This document shows positions 20,803-31,520 of a DNA stretch of 64,000 nt, in pieces. Made by a program: the position numbers and the translations under genes. Below the pieces are notes generated by a model. It was not told where the DNA came from. It saw only the letters and a list, made by a program, of their open reading frames with translations, and made no database searches. The DNA lies in contig NC_056734.1 in assembly GCF_019279795.1 (NCBI RefSeq), forward strand, positions 3,023,065-3,087,064. Direction: 5' to 3'. This DNA comes from Protopterus annectens. Taxonomy: Eukaryota; Chordata; Ceratodontiformes; Protopteridae. Position 1 is the first letter of the stretch, and every line of letters starts with the position of its first letter.

Positions 20803-21121
20803 ACAGAAATAAGCCATATTCATAAGGACCAGGGCAAGAATATTGTGGGTTTAACCATCTGTCCCAGGGAGGTTTTGTTCATTAAATTTAAGAACACATG
20901 GGCATATCCTGCATTGGAGGTATAGGTACTTCAGTTTATTGTGGGATAGTCTCCCAAAATAGTACAGAAATAAGCCATATTCATAAGGACCAGGGCAAGA
21001 ATGTTGTGGGTTTAACCATCTGGCCCAGGGAGGTTTTGTTCATTAAATTTAAGAACACTTGGGCATATCCTGCATTGGAGGTATAGGTATTTCAGTTTAT
21101 TGTGGGATAGTCTCCCAAAAT
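20803..21121. repeat. 161-bp tandem duplication
   Basis: Two copies, 20,803-20,963 and 20,964-21,121, each start ACAGAAATAAGCCATATTCA and end CTCCCAAAAT. They differ at only about five positions. No coding capacity recognised. Confidence 0.9.
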
Positions 21122-22639
21122 GGGGTGCTTGTTCATAGGGAGTTTATCAAGTGCATTTAGGAACCATGTATGACTTTGAGGGGACATGGACAGTGTCCAG
21201 CAAAAGGCTATAAGCTGATAGTCAGTTCTGTTTAGTGTGATTTAGTGTGCTTTGTAGCTCAATGAGTCCCTTTTGTGGGTCCATGAGAATCTGTTTGGAG
21301 GCATGCACTACATATGTCGTACCAGATCACATCAACTTGGAGATGCCAGCTTGTTACCTAGTTCAGGACCCACCTTTCAAGCGATTTCTTTATTTCTATT
21401 TAACATTAACCGGGCTAGATCCCTGTTCACATGAGAATAATTTCAGTCTTAGCATGTGGGAGCACACAAGTAAACTGAAGTAAACCAAGTCAAGGAACCA
21501 ATGGTGTAACATAACGTAGTATGACATAACATGAATAACAGTGCAGTTAATTTACAATACAGTATGAGGAACTGAGGTATCAGTGCTAATATTAGAATGT
21601 CTAAAAGCTTTTACCTAAAACGGTTATAGTTTTGGATGTGTTTACTGTGTACAACATTTACTGTCATTATTTGTGCAACAGCTACTACTTGCACAACCCT
21701 CCCCTGTACAATACTGTCACATTCCATGTTTACATTAATGAAAATATGGAAAATGTCATAACCTTCAGAATCTCCTGCCAGAACATTTCAGTTACTCAGT
21801 CCTGCACATTCCACAGTGATGGTTGGTTTCAGTGTTCACATATGCCAAATCACTTTCACTTGACTCGTACAAAGGAATTTATACCAACTTGTAGGTGACA
21901 TCTTGTTCCCTACTGATGTGTACCATTCTTGAGATATCAGTATTAAGTACAGAAATGTGTAAACAAAGCTGCATAGCTCAGGATATTTTTTATCGATCTC
22001 TTTTTCTGTGACGTCTTTGTACTACTATCTTGTGCACATATGGCTGCACTCTTTCTTATACTTGCTGCCATGCCCATTACTGCACTATAATCAAAGTATG
22101 AAAGATATTTTCTGTCATTCATCAAATACATTGTGGAGAATATATCTCTTGCAGTCTGGATGTACTAAGTCAGACAAACTTGGAAGTGATATTTTAATCT
22201 GAACTGCTATAGCTGCCAGTTTTGAGATTGTGCACATTGCTAATAGCCTTAATTTCAGGTGAAAAAACTGTATAGATGTGCACATCTTTTCTTCCTCCTT
22301 TACTTGCTGTCCATTGTAACTCACTACAGTGTGCTGACAGCTGTAGATAGCAAGGCCCACTCCAGTAGCAGTGAAAGGTAAAATCCCTTAAAGCTGTGCA
22401 CTTCCACTGGTTGCCAGCAGTAACTTAGAAGCACAGTGATGACAGTAACTGTGACTGTCCAGTTAGTGGAAAGACACTGTGATCTTAGTAATGATACTTA
22501 GCTTGTTGCAGACCATAACAAGAATGACTAAAGATATCTTAAATAAGTGTATGTTATGTATACACATTAACAACATAGCTACTAAGAAAGGGAACATTTG
22601 CAAATTAAAACTACAGAACTGTAAACACCCTTAACTGTG
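21122..22639. other. No recognisable feature
   Basis: AT-rich single-copy-looking sequence. All frames are short and show no family motif. It could be intronic or intergenic host DNA. Confidence 0.4.
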
Positions 22640-22761
22640 AATCTTTGTAATTTTGAACACCTGTTTTGCTGCCGGCTCAGAATTGCATTGACCTCACTTT
22701 GCACACAGGAAGTTTGTGCTGGGATTGCAAGTGAAAACAGCTGTTCTGAATTACAAAGATT
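22640..22761. repeat. Small foldback element (inverted repeat)
   Basis: AATCTTTGTAATTTTGAACA at 22,640 is matched in inverse at 22,734-22,761, with about 3 mismatches over 27 bp and an insert of about 67 bp. Possibly a relic MITE. Confidence 0.5.
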
Positions 22762-23449
22762 AGTCAGGTGTGCTGGCAGTTCCTTTAATATTGTCATTGA
22801 AACACTCCTGTTTCTATTCACCTATTCCCTACTTCCATCTAATATTTAGCATCATTCCTAACAATCATTCCTAACAATCTATCTCCCTTCCATACTGCTT
22901 TACACTATATCCACTCCTGCTCAGACCCCCCCCCCACACACAGGACCTCTAAATCATTCATGAGCAAAACTCTCTCTTCCACTCAGCCCTGTAATATTCT
23001 TTCAAGACTGCAATCAGATTGTTTCTCATCTTTCTCCCTTATCTCTCTCTACTACTTACACCTCTCAACCTTCAGTCTCTCTACATCCGTAAGCAGTTAA
23101 ATAATTATTTTTTGCTTTAGTACTGTTAATAGATCCTTCACCGCACAAATGTATTCATATTCATATCAATATTCCCCACATCTATACTCTTAAACACCCA
23201 CACATCTTAATATCACATATATACCTATAGACTAAATCACTTGTCTATCTTATGTTAGTTCTACTGCTTTCCTCACACTCCCTACTTTCAGTCTTTACAT
23301 TCTCATCCTCTGTCCTTCAAAATCCTCTACTTTTTCACTTTTCAGAAGTGTTTCTCCTACAATTTCTCTTGCTAGTACCGGTTATCTTGTCTGCATCCAT
23401 TACCTTCACAATTCCAACAAAACTCTTACATTGTGTCTCTCAATAAAAA
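22762..23449. other. Pyrimidine-rich sequence, no gene seen
   Basis: C/T-rich stretch with an (AC)-type tract and poly-C near 22,927-22,945. Possibly the upstream part of LINE-g, but no motif supports that. Confidence 0.3.
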
Positions 23450-23758
23450 TGTTTCATCTCCCAGTCATACCCCATTTCCAGAAGCACTTCCATAGCCTAC
23501 TATTAAAGTACAGTTATCCAAAGCAACGGCCATTTACTCGCAAATTCAGTATTAAAATTAAACTCAAGTAAAAATGCCTCTGCCAATACTATGCTGTATC
23601 CATAACCATGAAATTTAGTGGTGACATCCACCCAGACCCAGCTCAGCATATTCATGCAGTGGAGAGCATATCCCCATTTGTTCCATTATCGCTACCACTT
23701 CACCCACAGTACCACTCTGGCCTTCATGTATACCATACCTACTTACAAAATATTAGGT

Positions 23759-23943
23759 AGGTTCATAGGTAGGTACTAAGTTATTGGCCCTAGGGCCTCT
23801 ATAAGCCTAGCCAAAGGTACCCTGGCTTTCGCCACCCAAGAAAATTATTTTCCTGTGCCACTGTTGAGCAGAGCCACAGAAGTGATCCCCGGGGTGAATT
23901 TCCCATCTCCCATCCAATCATATAGGTTCATAGGTAGGTACTA
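23759..23943 (-). mobile_element. 165-bp CR1 3' end fragment flanked by 20-bp direct repeats
   Basis: Matches the 3' untranslated end of the CR1 copies at 19,725 and 33,406 (TTGGCCCTAGGGCCTCTATA; GCTTTCGCCACCC), minus strand. AGGTTCATAGGTAGGTACTA occurs at both 23,759-23,778 and 23,924-23,943, either a target duplication or a repeat tail. Confidence 0.75.
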
Positions 23944-24318
23944 TTCATAACAGACTTCCTGAAGTGCATGCATGGATAGCACTAAACACCCCAAACATCT
24001 TATTTGCCACAAGACCTGGCTATGCCAGGAAACAAAAAATGAAGAAATACCCTGCCAGGCATCATCAGATTAGAGTAACCAACAAAAAAGCTGGTGATGC
24101 TGCTATTTTCTATAAAATCCCTAAATATCTCTTTTTCTCACATCCTACCAACTTTCTCTAACTCAGAAATCCTACTAACCCTCCTCAAAATTAAACTCGC
24201 AAGATAGTTGCAATCATGGGTCTGTACATATCTCCAGGTAGCAGTGCTAAAACACTGGAAGAGATTGTCTTCTGGGCCTCCTCAGAAATCCCTGATGAAA
24301 CCATAGTACTGGATGATG

Positions 24319-24472
24319 TTTTGTCTTTTCGCTAATGATTGGCAGTAGATTTTTATGGTACCAAGTTGCCAGCCCAACCTTCAACGAAGGCACGCCCATT
24401 CACGCATGTCTTTCGAATGCCACTCTACCGCGGGGAGGGCATGCAGACTCCACACAGAAGGCACTCCAGCCG
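24319..24472 (-). mobile_element. tRNA-derived SINE, internally deleted copy
   Basis: Shares the block CAACCTTCAACGAAGG and CCACACAGAAGGCACTC with the longer copies at 37,969 and 59,505. It lacks their middle GTTAGGGG segment and most of the tRNA-like end. Flanked by the 14-bp target duplication AGTACTGGATGATG (24,305-24,318 and 24,473-24,486). Confidence 0.8.
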
Positions 24473-25754
24473 AGTACTGGATGATGATATGGAATGGAAA
24501 ACCATACAGTTTGAGAATCCCCATACCAACTAAATATAGCACCATCATAGCCCGGCAATCAACCCTCAACTGGATCCTAACGACCTCACTTATTAAAATA
24601 TCCTCCCATGGAACTCCTGTTAGCCTATGTGATCACTTACCACTTTGTACCATAAGGTACCAAAGCAACAGCCCAAAACACATAATTACAGCCTGGTACA
24701 AAACTTATTACTTTTAATGAAGATACTTTTATTAATACATTACATCTCCTTATCTGTGAGTCACTAAAATCCTCTCCCCATCTGAGTTCAATAAAGTCTT
24801 CCTAATTGTTCTAGCTCTCTTTAGAATAAAGAGTTAAATCCAACCCTGGCCCATGGTTATCCTTGGCAACCAAACAAATCATGAAACAGACACAGAGCAG
24901 AAATTCTGGACCAAAAAAAAAAAAAAACCCTCCCCACATTAGTAGTATATAGACAACTGAGAAACCTAACCAAAAAAAAAAAAGCTATCACCAATGATAA
25001 GAGAGCCTATTACTCAGCCATTCAAAACATACACAGTAATAATACAAAACTGTTCTGGGCCTCCCATCAATAAACTGTTAAATCAAAGACAAGCTACACA
25101 GCTGCCACCAAACACAAAATTATACCATGGCCAACCGGTTCAGTAACCACTGCACTGTAGTTAATCAGGTGATTAATCAAGTGTATAATGTTCCTACTCA
25201 AATAACTAGTTCCCACGGACATCACAAAATACTTCCAAAAGTTGAAACCTATAACTTCCCTTGATAATTTACCTGGTGAGTATCGTAAAGTAGCAGATGA
25301 GGCTTTTGCATATCCGGCTTCAATTCTGATAAATTTATACATATCTGAAAATAAAGTCCCCTCACTATAGAAAAAAGCATTCATTATTTCACTGCAGAAG
25401 GGTGGAATCAATACATATCTTTTAAACTGTAGGCTAATTGCCATTTTAGTGACTGTTTATCAAAAATATTAGAAAAAAAATATTCATAAGCAGCTTCTCA
25501 ATTATCCCAGCATGGTTTGCATCCACATCACACTACAACTACTTCTTTGCTGAATTTTGTTAATGCTGTCAACGCCCATAGAAATGCAGGAAGCTTAATA
25601 TCTACCATCTTCCCAGACTTATCAAAAGCTTTTGATACTGCCTTCCACAAGAAAGTTTTACATAAATTCTGATTCTTATGGCCCACCAGTTCTTCTTTGC
25701 ACTCGTTCCATGACTACCTGTCAAACAGAGCACAAGCAGTGAAACGGAATAATG

Positions 25755-26611
25755 ATATCCGATATTCCTTTTTCATCTGTATTCAACCTGTTGGTTATCG
25801 GATCTAAATGTGATTTGAAACTGGCCAAATCCAAGAGACTTCAGCTCCCTGAGCTTCGCCTCCTCTACCCATAATGGCTATCCCTATTAGACGACCTTCA
25901 AATCTTATTTGCTGCCTTCCAGGACTACAGCTTGGTCTTGAGCTCCATTGGGGTTGTATCCTTTAACTTATTCTATAGTTCAGATTTGTACCTGTTCTCC
26001 TCTAACCTTCTTTTAAAGTTTAGATAGTAGATGGTATGTGTTTTTGGGTGGCATTTCTTCGTTTTTTAGTATAGATTTGTTAGTGGTAGGTAAGATAGGT
26101 AATGAAATGGCATTCTCTGGCTTTACCTGCCTTGTAGTGCTTTTAATTCTGTAATTTATTAGTCTTGTTTAGGATGTGTTGCATGTGTCCTTTTCTTATT
26201 TCCTCTAGCAAGGGGTGTTTTTCATATTTTTTGGGTCAAACATGGAGAGAGGTTTTAAGAAGTGTCATATGCAACTGTAAACTTCCCTTGCAAGATGCCC
26301 ATGACTGTCGTGTTTATAGTCCCGCACACCTTGACAGTTAAATGTGCCATCTGTGTTTTTTGCTCATTGACAGCTCAGGAGCCAAAATTAAGTTGGTTTT
26401 AAAAGGACTCCTGCTATAGCTGGTGAGGCTTCCTTTTTTTGTCCACCCGTCATGGCAAGTGTAATTGGGAGGAAACGGACCACAAATCTTCTAAGGGGGA
26501 CCACAAACACGTGCCCCCCTCTTACTGTAGTCAGTTGTATCTGAAGATCCAAAGAACTTAGCCCGTCCAACTGGTCTTGATGCCACCTTCAGCTCTGACT
26601 CCTCAGACCAG
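25755..26611 (+). mobile_element. DIRS-f: left end and start of Gag
   Basis: The left terminal repeat (about 25,770-25,890: CTGGCCAAATCCAAGAGA, TACCCATAATGGC) is matched in inverse at 40,150-40,300. A Gag N-terminus follows (MERGFKKCHMQL near 26,242). At 26,612 DIRS-1 interrupts the element; DIRS-f resumes at 35,896. Confidence 0.8.
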
Positions 26612-26790
26612 GTGTTCTTCATGTTTCACTGTTGCAGTCATTACATTTGGGTTATCCTGCTGGCAGGTTGCCCTCAGCCGGCCTGAATTCCAAAGTCTTG
26701 GTTCCTGCGTCAGTTGCTGTCACCTCTTCCCTGACATCAGGTTGTCAGGGGTATAAAAGATGCAGCCGACTCCATTTTATTTGGTCTTTC
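26612..26790. repeat. Left inverted terminal repeat of DIRS-1
   Basis: Pairs in inverse with 35,690-35,895. Differences are visible, for example CGTCAGTTGCTGTCACC here against the inverse reading CGTCGGTTGCTCTCGCC on the right. Confidence 0.85.
26752..26758 (+). promoter_or_regulatory. TATA-like box in left repeat of DIRS-1
   Basis: TATAAAA lies inside the left repeat, about 175 bp before the Gag ATG (26,929). DIRS-2 has TATAAAG at the equivalent place (54,058). Because the repeat is inverted at the right end, the same box there would point inward on the other strand. Promoter function is inferred. Confidence 0.45.
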
Positions 26791-26928
26791 TTGCCGCGCA
26801 GTGCCCGAAACAGAAGCAGTTCGCAAGTGCCGGTCATCAGACTCCTGAGATTTTCGTGTTCGAGTTTCAGATTCAAAGTCTTCATTTAGTACCCCATTGG
26901 GGAAACTTTTTTTTCTTGCTCCAGACCG

Positions 26929-28720
26929 ATGTCAGAGCAAGTTAATAATTGTATATCTTGTGGGAAGCAAATACCTCATAAGGACTTTCATTCTTACTGT
27001 ATTCCTTGCCTAGGCCCTGACCACGACGTTGCTAGTTGTTGGTTTTGTGCTAGATTTAACCAACGCACTATTAAGCGTCAGTACGATTTTGCATTGAGCT
27101 GTTTTGGGCGAAGATTTAATTATACAATGTCATCGGATAGCCATACGACTACCGGAGTTCATAAAAAAATGCAAAGAAAAGGACAGGCAACAGAGGTCCA
27201 AAACCAACGAAGCTTCTAAGCAAGTTGCCGGTTCTCAGTGAGGCCGCAGCCCCTGACGCCCGCCACTTTAGAGTTGCAAGCCGCTACCGACTCCACGTGG
27301 AGCCTGCCAGGCCGATGGAAACTTAAGGTATTGGAGCTTCGGAAACTATTCCCTCAGGTGGGTCCGGAGCCGCTGAGCAGGCATCGGCTTCTGATGGTGT
27401 ATTCAGACATAAACAATTGTATATAAAACCTACTTCAAAGACTAAGACACCTTTAAAGGCAAAGAAACAAGTTCACCAGTCACAAGGACAGGCCTCCATG
27501 CCCAAAAAACAGTTGCTCAAAATGGCCGAAGACTTAATTACCTTGATCAGGGATTCCCATCCCCCTCCTGAGGCCTAGGCAAGAGACAGACTATGAATCT
27601 TCAAATCAGGTTTCCATTTCTTCTGATTCCTCTTCTGATCAGGAGTGTTCTCTTCCCCCCTATGAGGATTTTGATGCTGAAGAATCTATTCCTTCAACTT
27701 CTCCTCCTGTGGACTACTCTTTTGGGGAAACCTTGCATACCATGAGGGAGCACTTTCACTGGGAGAGTCAAGACTTTTCAGAATCTAAGAAAATGCTCAG
27801 AGATTTCCTTTTACTACCTCAGCACAGGCCACTAGCTATCCCACCTGTGTTGGACATTGTAGATGATGTGTTCTCTGAGTCTAGTCTGACCCCTGACTCT
27901 TTATCTCCAGCTCCTGTTAAGCCAGACAGATACTACAGGGTCCCTGACTCTCATAAATTTCTTTTCAAAAACCTTTCTGCAGATCCAGAAACTATTTCTC
28001 CGGGTCCAAAGGGGGTCAAGGCTTCTACTGCAAAAAATCCTACCCCCTCTGACAGGGATTCCAGGGCTCTGGATAGATGGGGGAAAAAAAGTTTACACAC
28101 TTACTACTTTGGCTATAAGGGCTTTAAATTGCCAGTTTCATATGCTCAACTATCAGCAATATATCATGACACTGCTTAAACAGAAAATGATGGCAAATTC
28201 TGAATGTGCAGATAACAAAGAAATGCAGGATTTATTGCATGTAACTGAACAAGTTGGAAAGCATAATTTGCAATGTGGGTTTGATTCTCTGGAGGCGGCC
28301 TGCAGGGCCACTGTTAGGGGTTCTGTCATTAGGAGGCATGCTTTGTTAAAAGAACAAAATCTGCTTGACCATGTTAAAGCAAAATTCTTAGATGCTCCTT
28401 TGCAACCTGATACCTTGTTTGGTGTTAAGGCAGAAGAGGTGTTAAAGAAAATGGAGGACAAAGCTAAATCTATGCAAACGGTCAAGGATTTTTACAGGTA
28501 CAGCCACCTAGATTTATCAGACACTGGCCTACAAAGAATTGGTTCTTTCCAGTCTCAGACAGACCTCAAAGGGGCAGATCCAGACGCCCTAGAGGCAGAT
28601 CACAGCCGCAAGGATCCTATAGGTCTAAGCAGTAGAGTGCTTCTACCTCCAAAGGTGGAGAGGACAAATGGCAATCATACAGGAAACAGTCCCAATGAAT
28701 TTCCCCTGGCTGCGTGAAGC
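26929..28720 (+). pseudogene. Gag of DIRS-1, frameshifted
   Basis: The first frame (26,929-27,219, MSEQVNNCISCGKQIPHKDF) has the most complete Cys/His block: C-x2-C, H, H, C-x2-C-L-G, H, then CWFC followed by RFNQRTIKRQ. The body follows in frames 27,709-28,179 (GETLHTMREHFHWESQDF; LLLPQHRPLAIPPVLDIV; KPDRYYRVPDSHKF) and 28,109-28,717 (LNCQFHMLNYQQYI; VGKHNLQCGFDS; KKMEDKAKSMQTVKDFY). Collinear with DIRS-3 Gag. Shifts and stops make it inactive. Confidence 0.85.
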
Positions 28721-28741
28721 ACTTATCTACTGGCAGCACCC

Positions 28742-29644
28742 TTGGGGGGAAAACTAGCACTTTTTTCTCAAAATTGGCACATTATAACCCAGGACAAATG
28801 GGTTCTAGACATAGTGTCACAAGGCTACAAGTTTCATTTCCATACTCTGCCAAGGGCAAACGGTTGGCCAGACCTGCCAAAAAATCAATGGGCAGAGGCT
28901 CAACATGTCGCAGCACTCATGGACATGAGGGCTATTCAACAAGTACCACAGCAAGAGCAAGGACAAGGATTTTACTCAAGACTGTTCTTGGTACCCAGAA
29001 AGGACAAAGCATGGAGACCAATACTGGACCTATCTATTCTAAACACTTTCCTGAATATACCGAAATTCAAGATGTTGACCTTACAGCAGCTTCTGCCCAT
29101 GCTGGGCAGCAAGGCTTGGCTCGTGACTTTAGACCTAAGAGACATACCTGCATGTCCCAATCAGACAGTCATGCAGAAGATCACTCAGGTTCAAGGCTGG
29201 CTCAAAGCATAACCAGTTCTCTGCACTGCCCTTTGGCTTATTTACTGTGCTCAGGGTCTTCACAAAGTGCCTGGCACCGGTAATCGCTTACTGCAGACAA
29301 AGAGGAGTACAAATATATCCTTACTTGGACGGCTCCTCATACAAGCGGCGAACAAGGACATTCTACTACAGCATCAGACGTTTGTGATAAAACTCTTAAC
29401 AGGCCTAGGGTACACAGTCAGCAAAAAGAAATCCAAACTAGTACCCTCTCAAGAGATAATATTCCTGGGTGCAAGCTTAAATACAACTGCCCAGATGGCT
29501 TATCTCACTCAAGACAAACAAAGGCAACTGACTACCTATTTCAAGGAAATAGCAACAAAAGCCCAGTTATCTGCAAGAAAATTTCTGCAGGCTTTGGGCT
29601 TTATGGCATCTTGCATCTTACTAATTCCATATGCAAGACTGCAT
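28742..29644 (+). pseudogene. Reverse transcriptase of DIRS-1, first part
   Basis: FYSRLFLVPRKDKAWRPILD, LNIPKFKMLTLQQLLPML and VTLDLRDIP lie in frame 28,742-29,212. YPYLDGS at about 29,320 replaces the catalytic YLDD. LVPSQEIIFLGASLNT and [20 protein letters not shown] lie in frame 29,267-29,650. The coding sequence breaks after CTGCAT at 29,644 and continues at 33,407 with ATGAGG, as shown by the uninterrupted DIRS-2 (CTGCATATGAGG at about 56,991). Confidence 0.87.
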
Positions 29645-30060
29645 AACCAATGCCCTGTACGCAATGAAAACCCTGAGAAAAAAAGATGTGTTGTTACGAA
29701 ACCAGGTAGCTCATGTAAAAGCTGAGCGGGATATCCTTGCAGAAGCAGATAATGAGTGGGTAGTTAGATTGTATTACTCTTTTCAGGACAAAGGCAACTT
29801 GTACTTTGTGATGGACTATATTCCAGGAGGTGATATGATGAGCTTACTCATCAGAATGGGTGTGTTCCAAGAAGACCTGGCTCAGTTTTACATTGGAGAG
29901 TTAACTTGTGTAGTAGAAAGTGTTCACAAAATGGGCTTCATCCACAGAGATATTAAACCAGATAATATCTTAATTGATCGTGATGGTCACATCAAACTGA
30001 CTGACTTTGGACTCTGCACTGGCTTTCGGTGGACTCATGATTCCAAATACTACCAGAGTG
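29645..30060 (+). pseudogene. LATS1: LATS1-like Ser/Thr kinase exon, 5'-truncated, with splice donor
   Basis: About 138 codons encode the middle of an NDR/LATS-type kinase domain: [15 protein letters not shown] (with the ATP-site lysine), [37 protein letters not shown], the HRDIKPDN catalytic loop, DFG in [10 protein letters not shown] and [11 protein letters not shown]. It stops at a clean splice donor (AGTG|GTAAGAG at 30,061). RMGVF, VVRLYY and HDSKYYQSG favour LATS1 over LATS2. LATS kinases phosphorylate YAP/TAZ in the Hippo pathway. No splice acceptor is present: the 5' end is fused directly to DIRS-1 at TNALYA. Several substitutions against vertebrate LATS1 as I recall it fit a decaying copy. 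A working gene is unlikely here. Confidence 0.85.
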
Positions 30061-30461
30061 GTAAGAGAAAAAGCATGTCACCATTTGTCAGGCTCTTAGC
30101 AGTGTATAGCAACTGTAAAAGTAGAATTTGTCTCCAGTAACCGTTTTAACACTTGCTTGCTACTGGCAGTCTTCTAGCAGGTGATCCAGTCACTTGAACT
30201 TCCTTTCCTCTAATTAAGCATAATCTTCTCTGCTTCCACTCTCATAATATACCGTGGATATAAAAAGTGTACACACCCCTGTTAAAGTGCCAGTTTTTTG
30301 TGATATAAAAAATGAGACCACAATAAATCATTTCAGAACTTTTCCCACCTTTAATGTGCCTATAACCTGTACAATTCAATTGAAAAACAAATCTGTTAAG
30401 GGAAAAAAATATAAAAAAATTAAAAACTTAAACTAATACTTTGTTGAAGCCAAGCTGTTTT
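30061..30461 (+). other. Intron-like sequence after the LATS1-like exon
   Basis: Begins with the donor GTAAGAG. No coding similarity. From about 30,252 (GTGGATATAAAAAGTGTACA) to 30,450 it resembles a DNA-transposon-derived repeat that I recall from several vertebrates; the family is not assigned with confidence. Confidence 0.55.
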
Positions 30462-31520
30462 CAGGTAAGTGCATCATTGGGGTTCGTTCTTATATTCTCT
30501 TAATTTAGTGTTCGTTTACATGTCATCCAGAAAGGGTGGGAGGCAGATTCCCCATAGAGATCGTCACGAACAGTGTATATTCTCTTTGGGTGCTTCTCGC
30601 AACCATATGCAGTATTGTGTCTGCAAGCATTTGTCCCTAAGACCCTGCATAGTCCCCTCACTTCCTTGTCTTTTTACCTGAAAAATGAAGATCTAAAATT
30701 GTTTGCTCAAGATGCTATTGCAGTGTGTTCCTGTCCAGATGGTCATCCTCCAGCCAAGAAAAAGCCCAAAAAAATCAGGTCTAATACGGCTGCTGTCGGG
30801 CCTCCCTCTGATGTCTTTCTTGAAGCTGGCAGACGTCTGGAGGATCATCCAGTTGTTTCGGATTACTTTGCCACAACCCCACTAGAGGCCAACATGGATG
30901 CAACTTCTTGCATGTCCTCTGTGGCTTTTCAGATGTCTGCTCAAGATGTTGAGGGGGTAACCTCAGCTGATTATATTTGAGGGACTGAGAGAAGTTTCCT
31001 ACTACACTGGTGGAGTGTCGACAAGGATCCGACCCTCCTAAGGTCGTTCATGCAACGTCCCGCAGAACAAGGAACAAAAAACATATTTCCCTTGCAGTTA
31101 GAGATCCCCAATGTAAATGGCAGAATTTTACTCGGGTGTTGTTTAATGCTTTAATGGCTTTAAATCTCCTCAAGGGGCCTCTGTGCCTGCTCCTCCGTGG
31201 TATTCTACTCCGCTTAAGACAACTAGGGAGCAAGAGTGTTCTGATGAGGATCTGGATTCTGGGGAAGATTCCTGATGCAGCTGATTTTCCTTCTAGGGCT
31301 GCTGTATTGGTTCTTTTCTGAGGTGTTCATTGTTGGCTTTGTCTTCAGCCTTTGCCTGATTGCATTAAGGCCAAATTATATGCTGCTCTAGATAAAAAGT
31401 CTTTTTTAGCTCTGCTGCTGCTGAACGTTTTAAATCCCTCCAGGATAAGGGAAAGGCCTTGCAGGAGCTGAAACATACTTTTGTTTCTCTTGTCCTTAAG
31501 TTTGTATCATTACCCTTCTA
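30462..31520 (+). pseudogene. Orphan Gag fragment of another DIRS family
   Basis: MSSRKGGRQIPHRDRHEQC (30,520) carries the IPHRDRHE-C-x2 pattern of DIRS Gag, and further on KNEDLKLFAQDAIAVC, PPAKKKPKKI and PLEANMDATS appear. It differs from the Gag of DIRS-1 and DIRS-B, so it comes from a third family. No DIRS terminus adjoins it. It probably lay in the source intron before the CR1 landed in it. Confidence 0.6.

Larger units (their letters stand above)
23450..25754 (+). pseudogene. LINE-g: old LINE, endonuclease and start of reverse transcriptase
   Basis: Remnants of an AP-like endonuclease: LNTPNILFAT near 23,980 and IMGLYISPG with LEEIVFWASSEIPDETIVLD at 24,214-24,310. Reverse transcriptase remnants: SQHGLHPHHTTTTSLLNFVN at about 25,500-25,560, DLSKAFDT near 25,620, YLSNRAQAVKRNN near 25,710-25,750. 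At 25,755 the element is cut by DIRS-f and continues at 40,318 with VGAPQGT. Start uncertain. A CR1 fragment and a SINE sit inside. Heavily mutated. Confidence 0.72.

Noticed and set aside
20803..21121. CRISPR or other spaced repeat array
   Set aside because: Only two directly joined copies without spacers, in a eukaryotic context.
28714..29283. Second gene overlapping the DIRS-1 polymerase
   Set aside because: It is a shadow frame: the codons with motif content lie in 28,742-29,212, and this frame has none.
29645..30060. An active LATS1 gene in this window
   Set aside because: There is one exon fragment only, no splice acceptor, its 5' end is fused to DIRS sequence, and no neighbouring kinase exon was seen on either strand.
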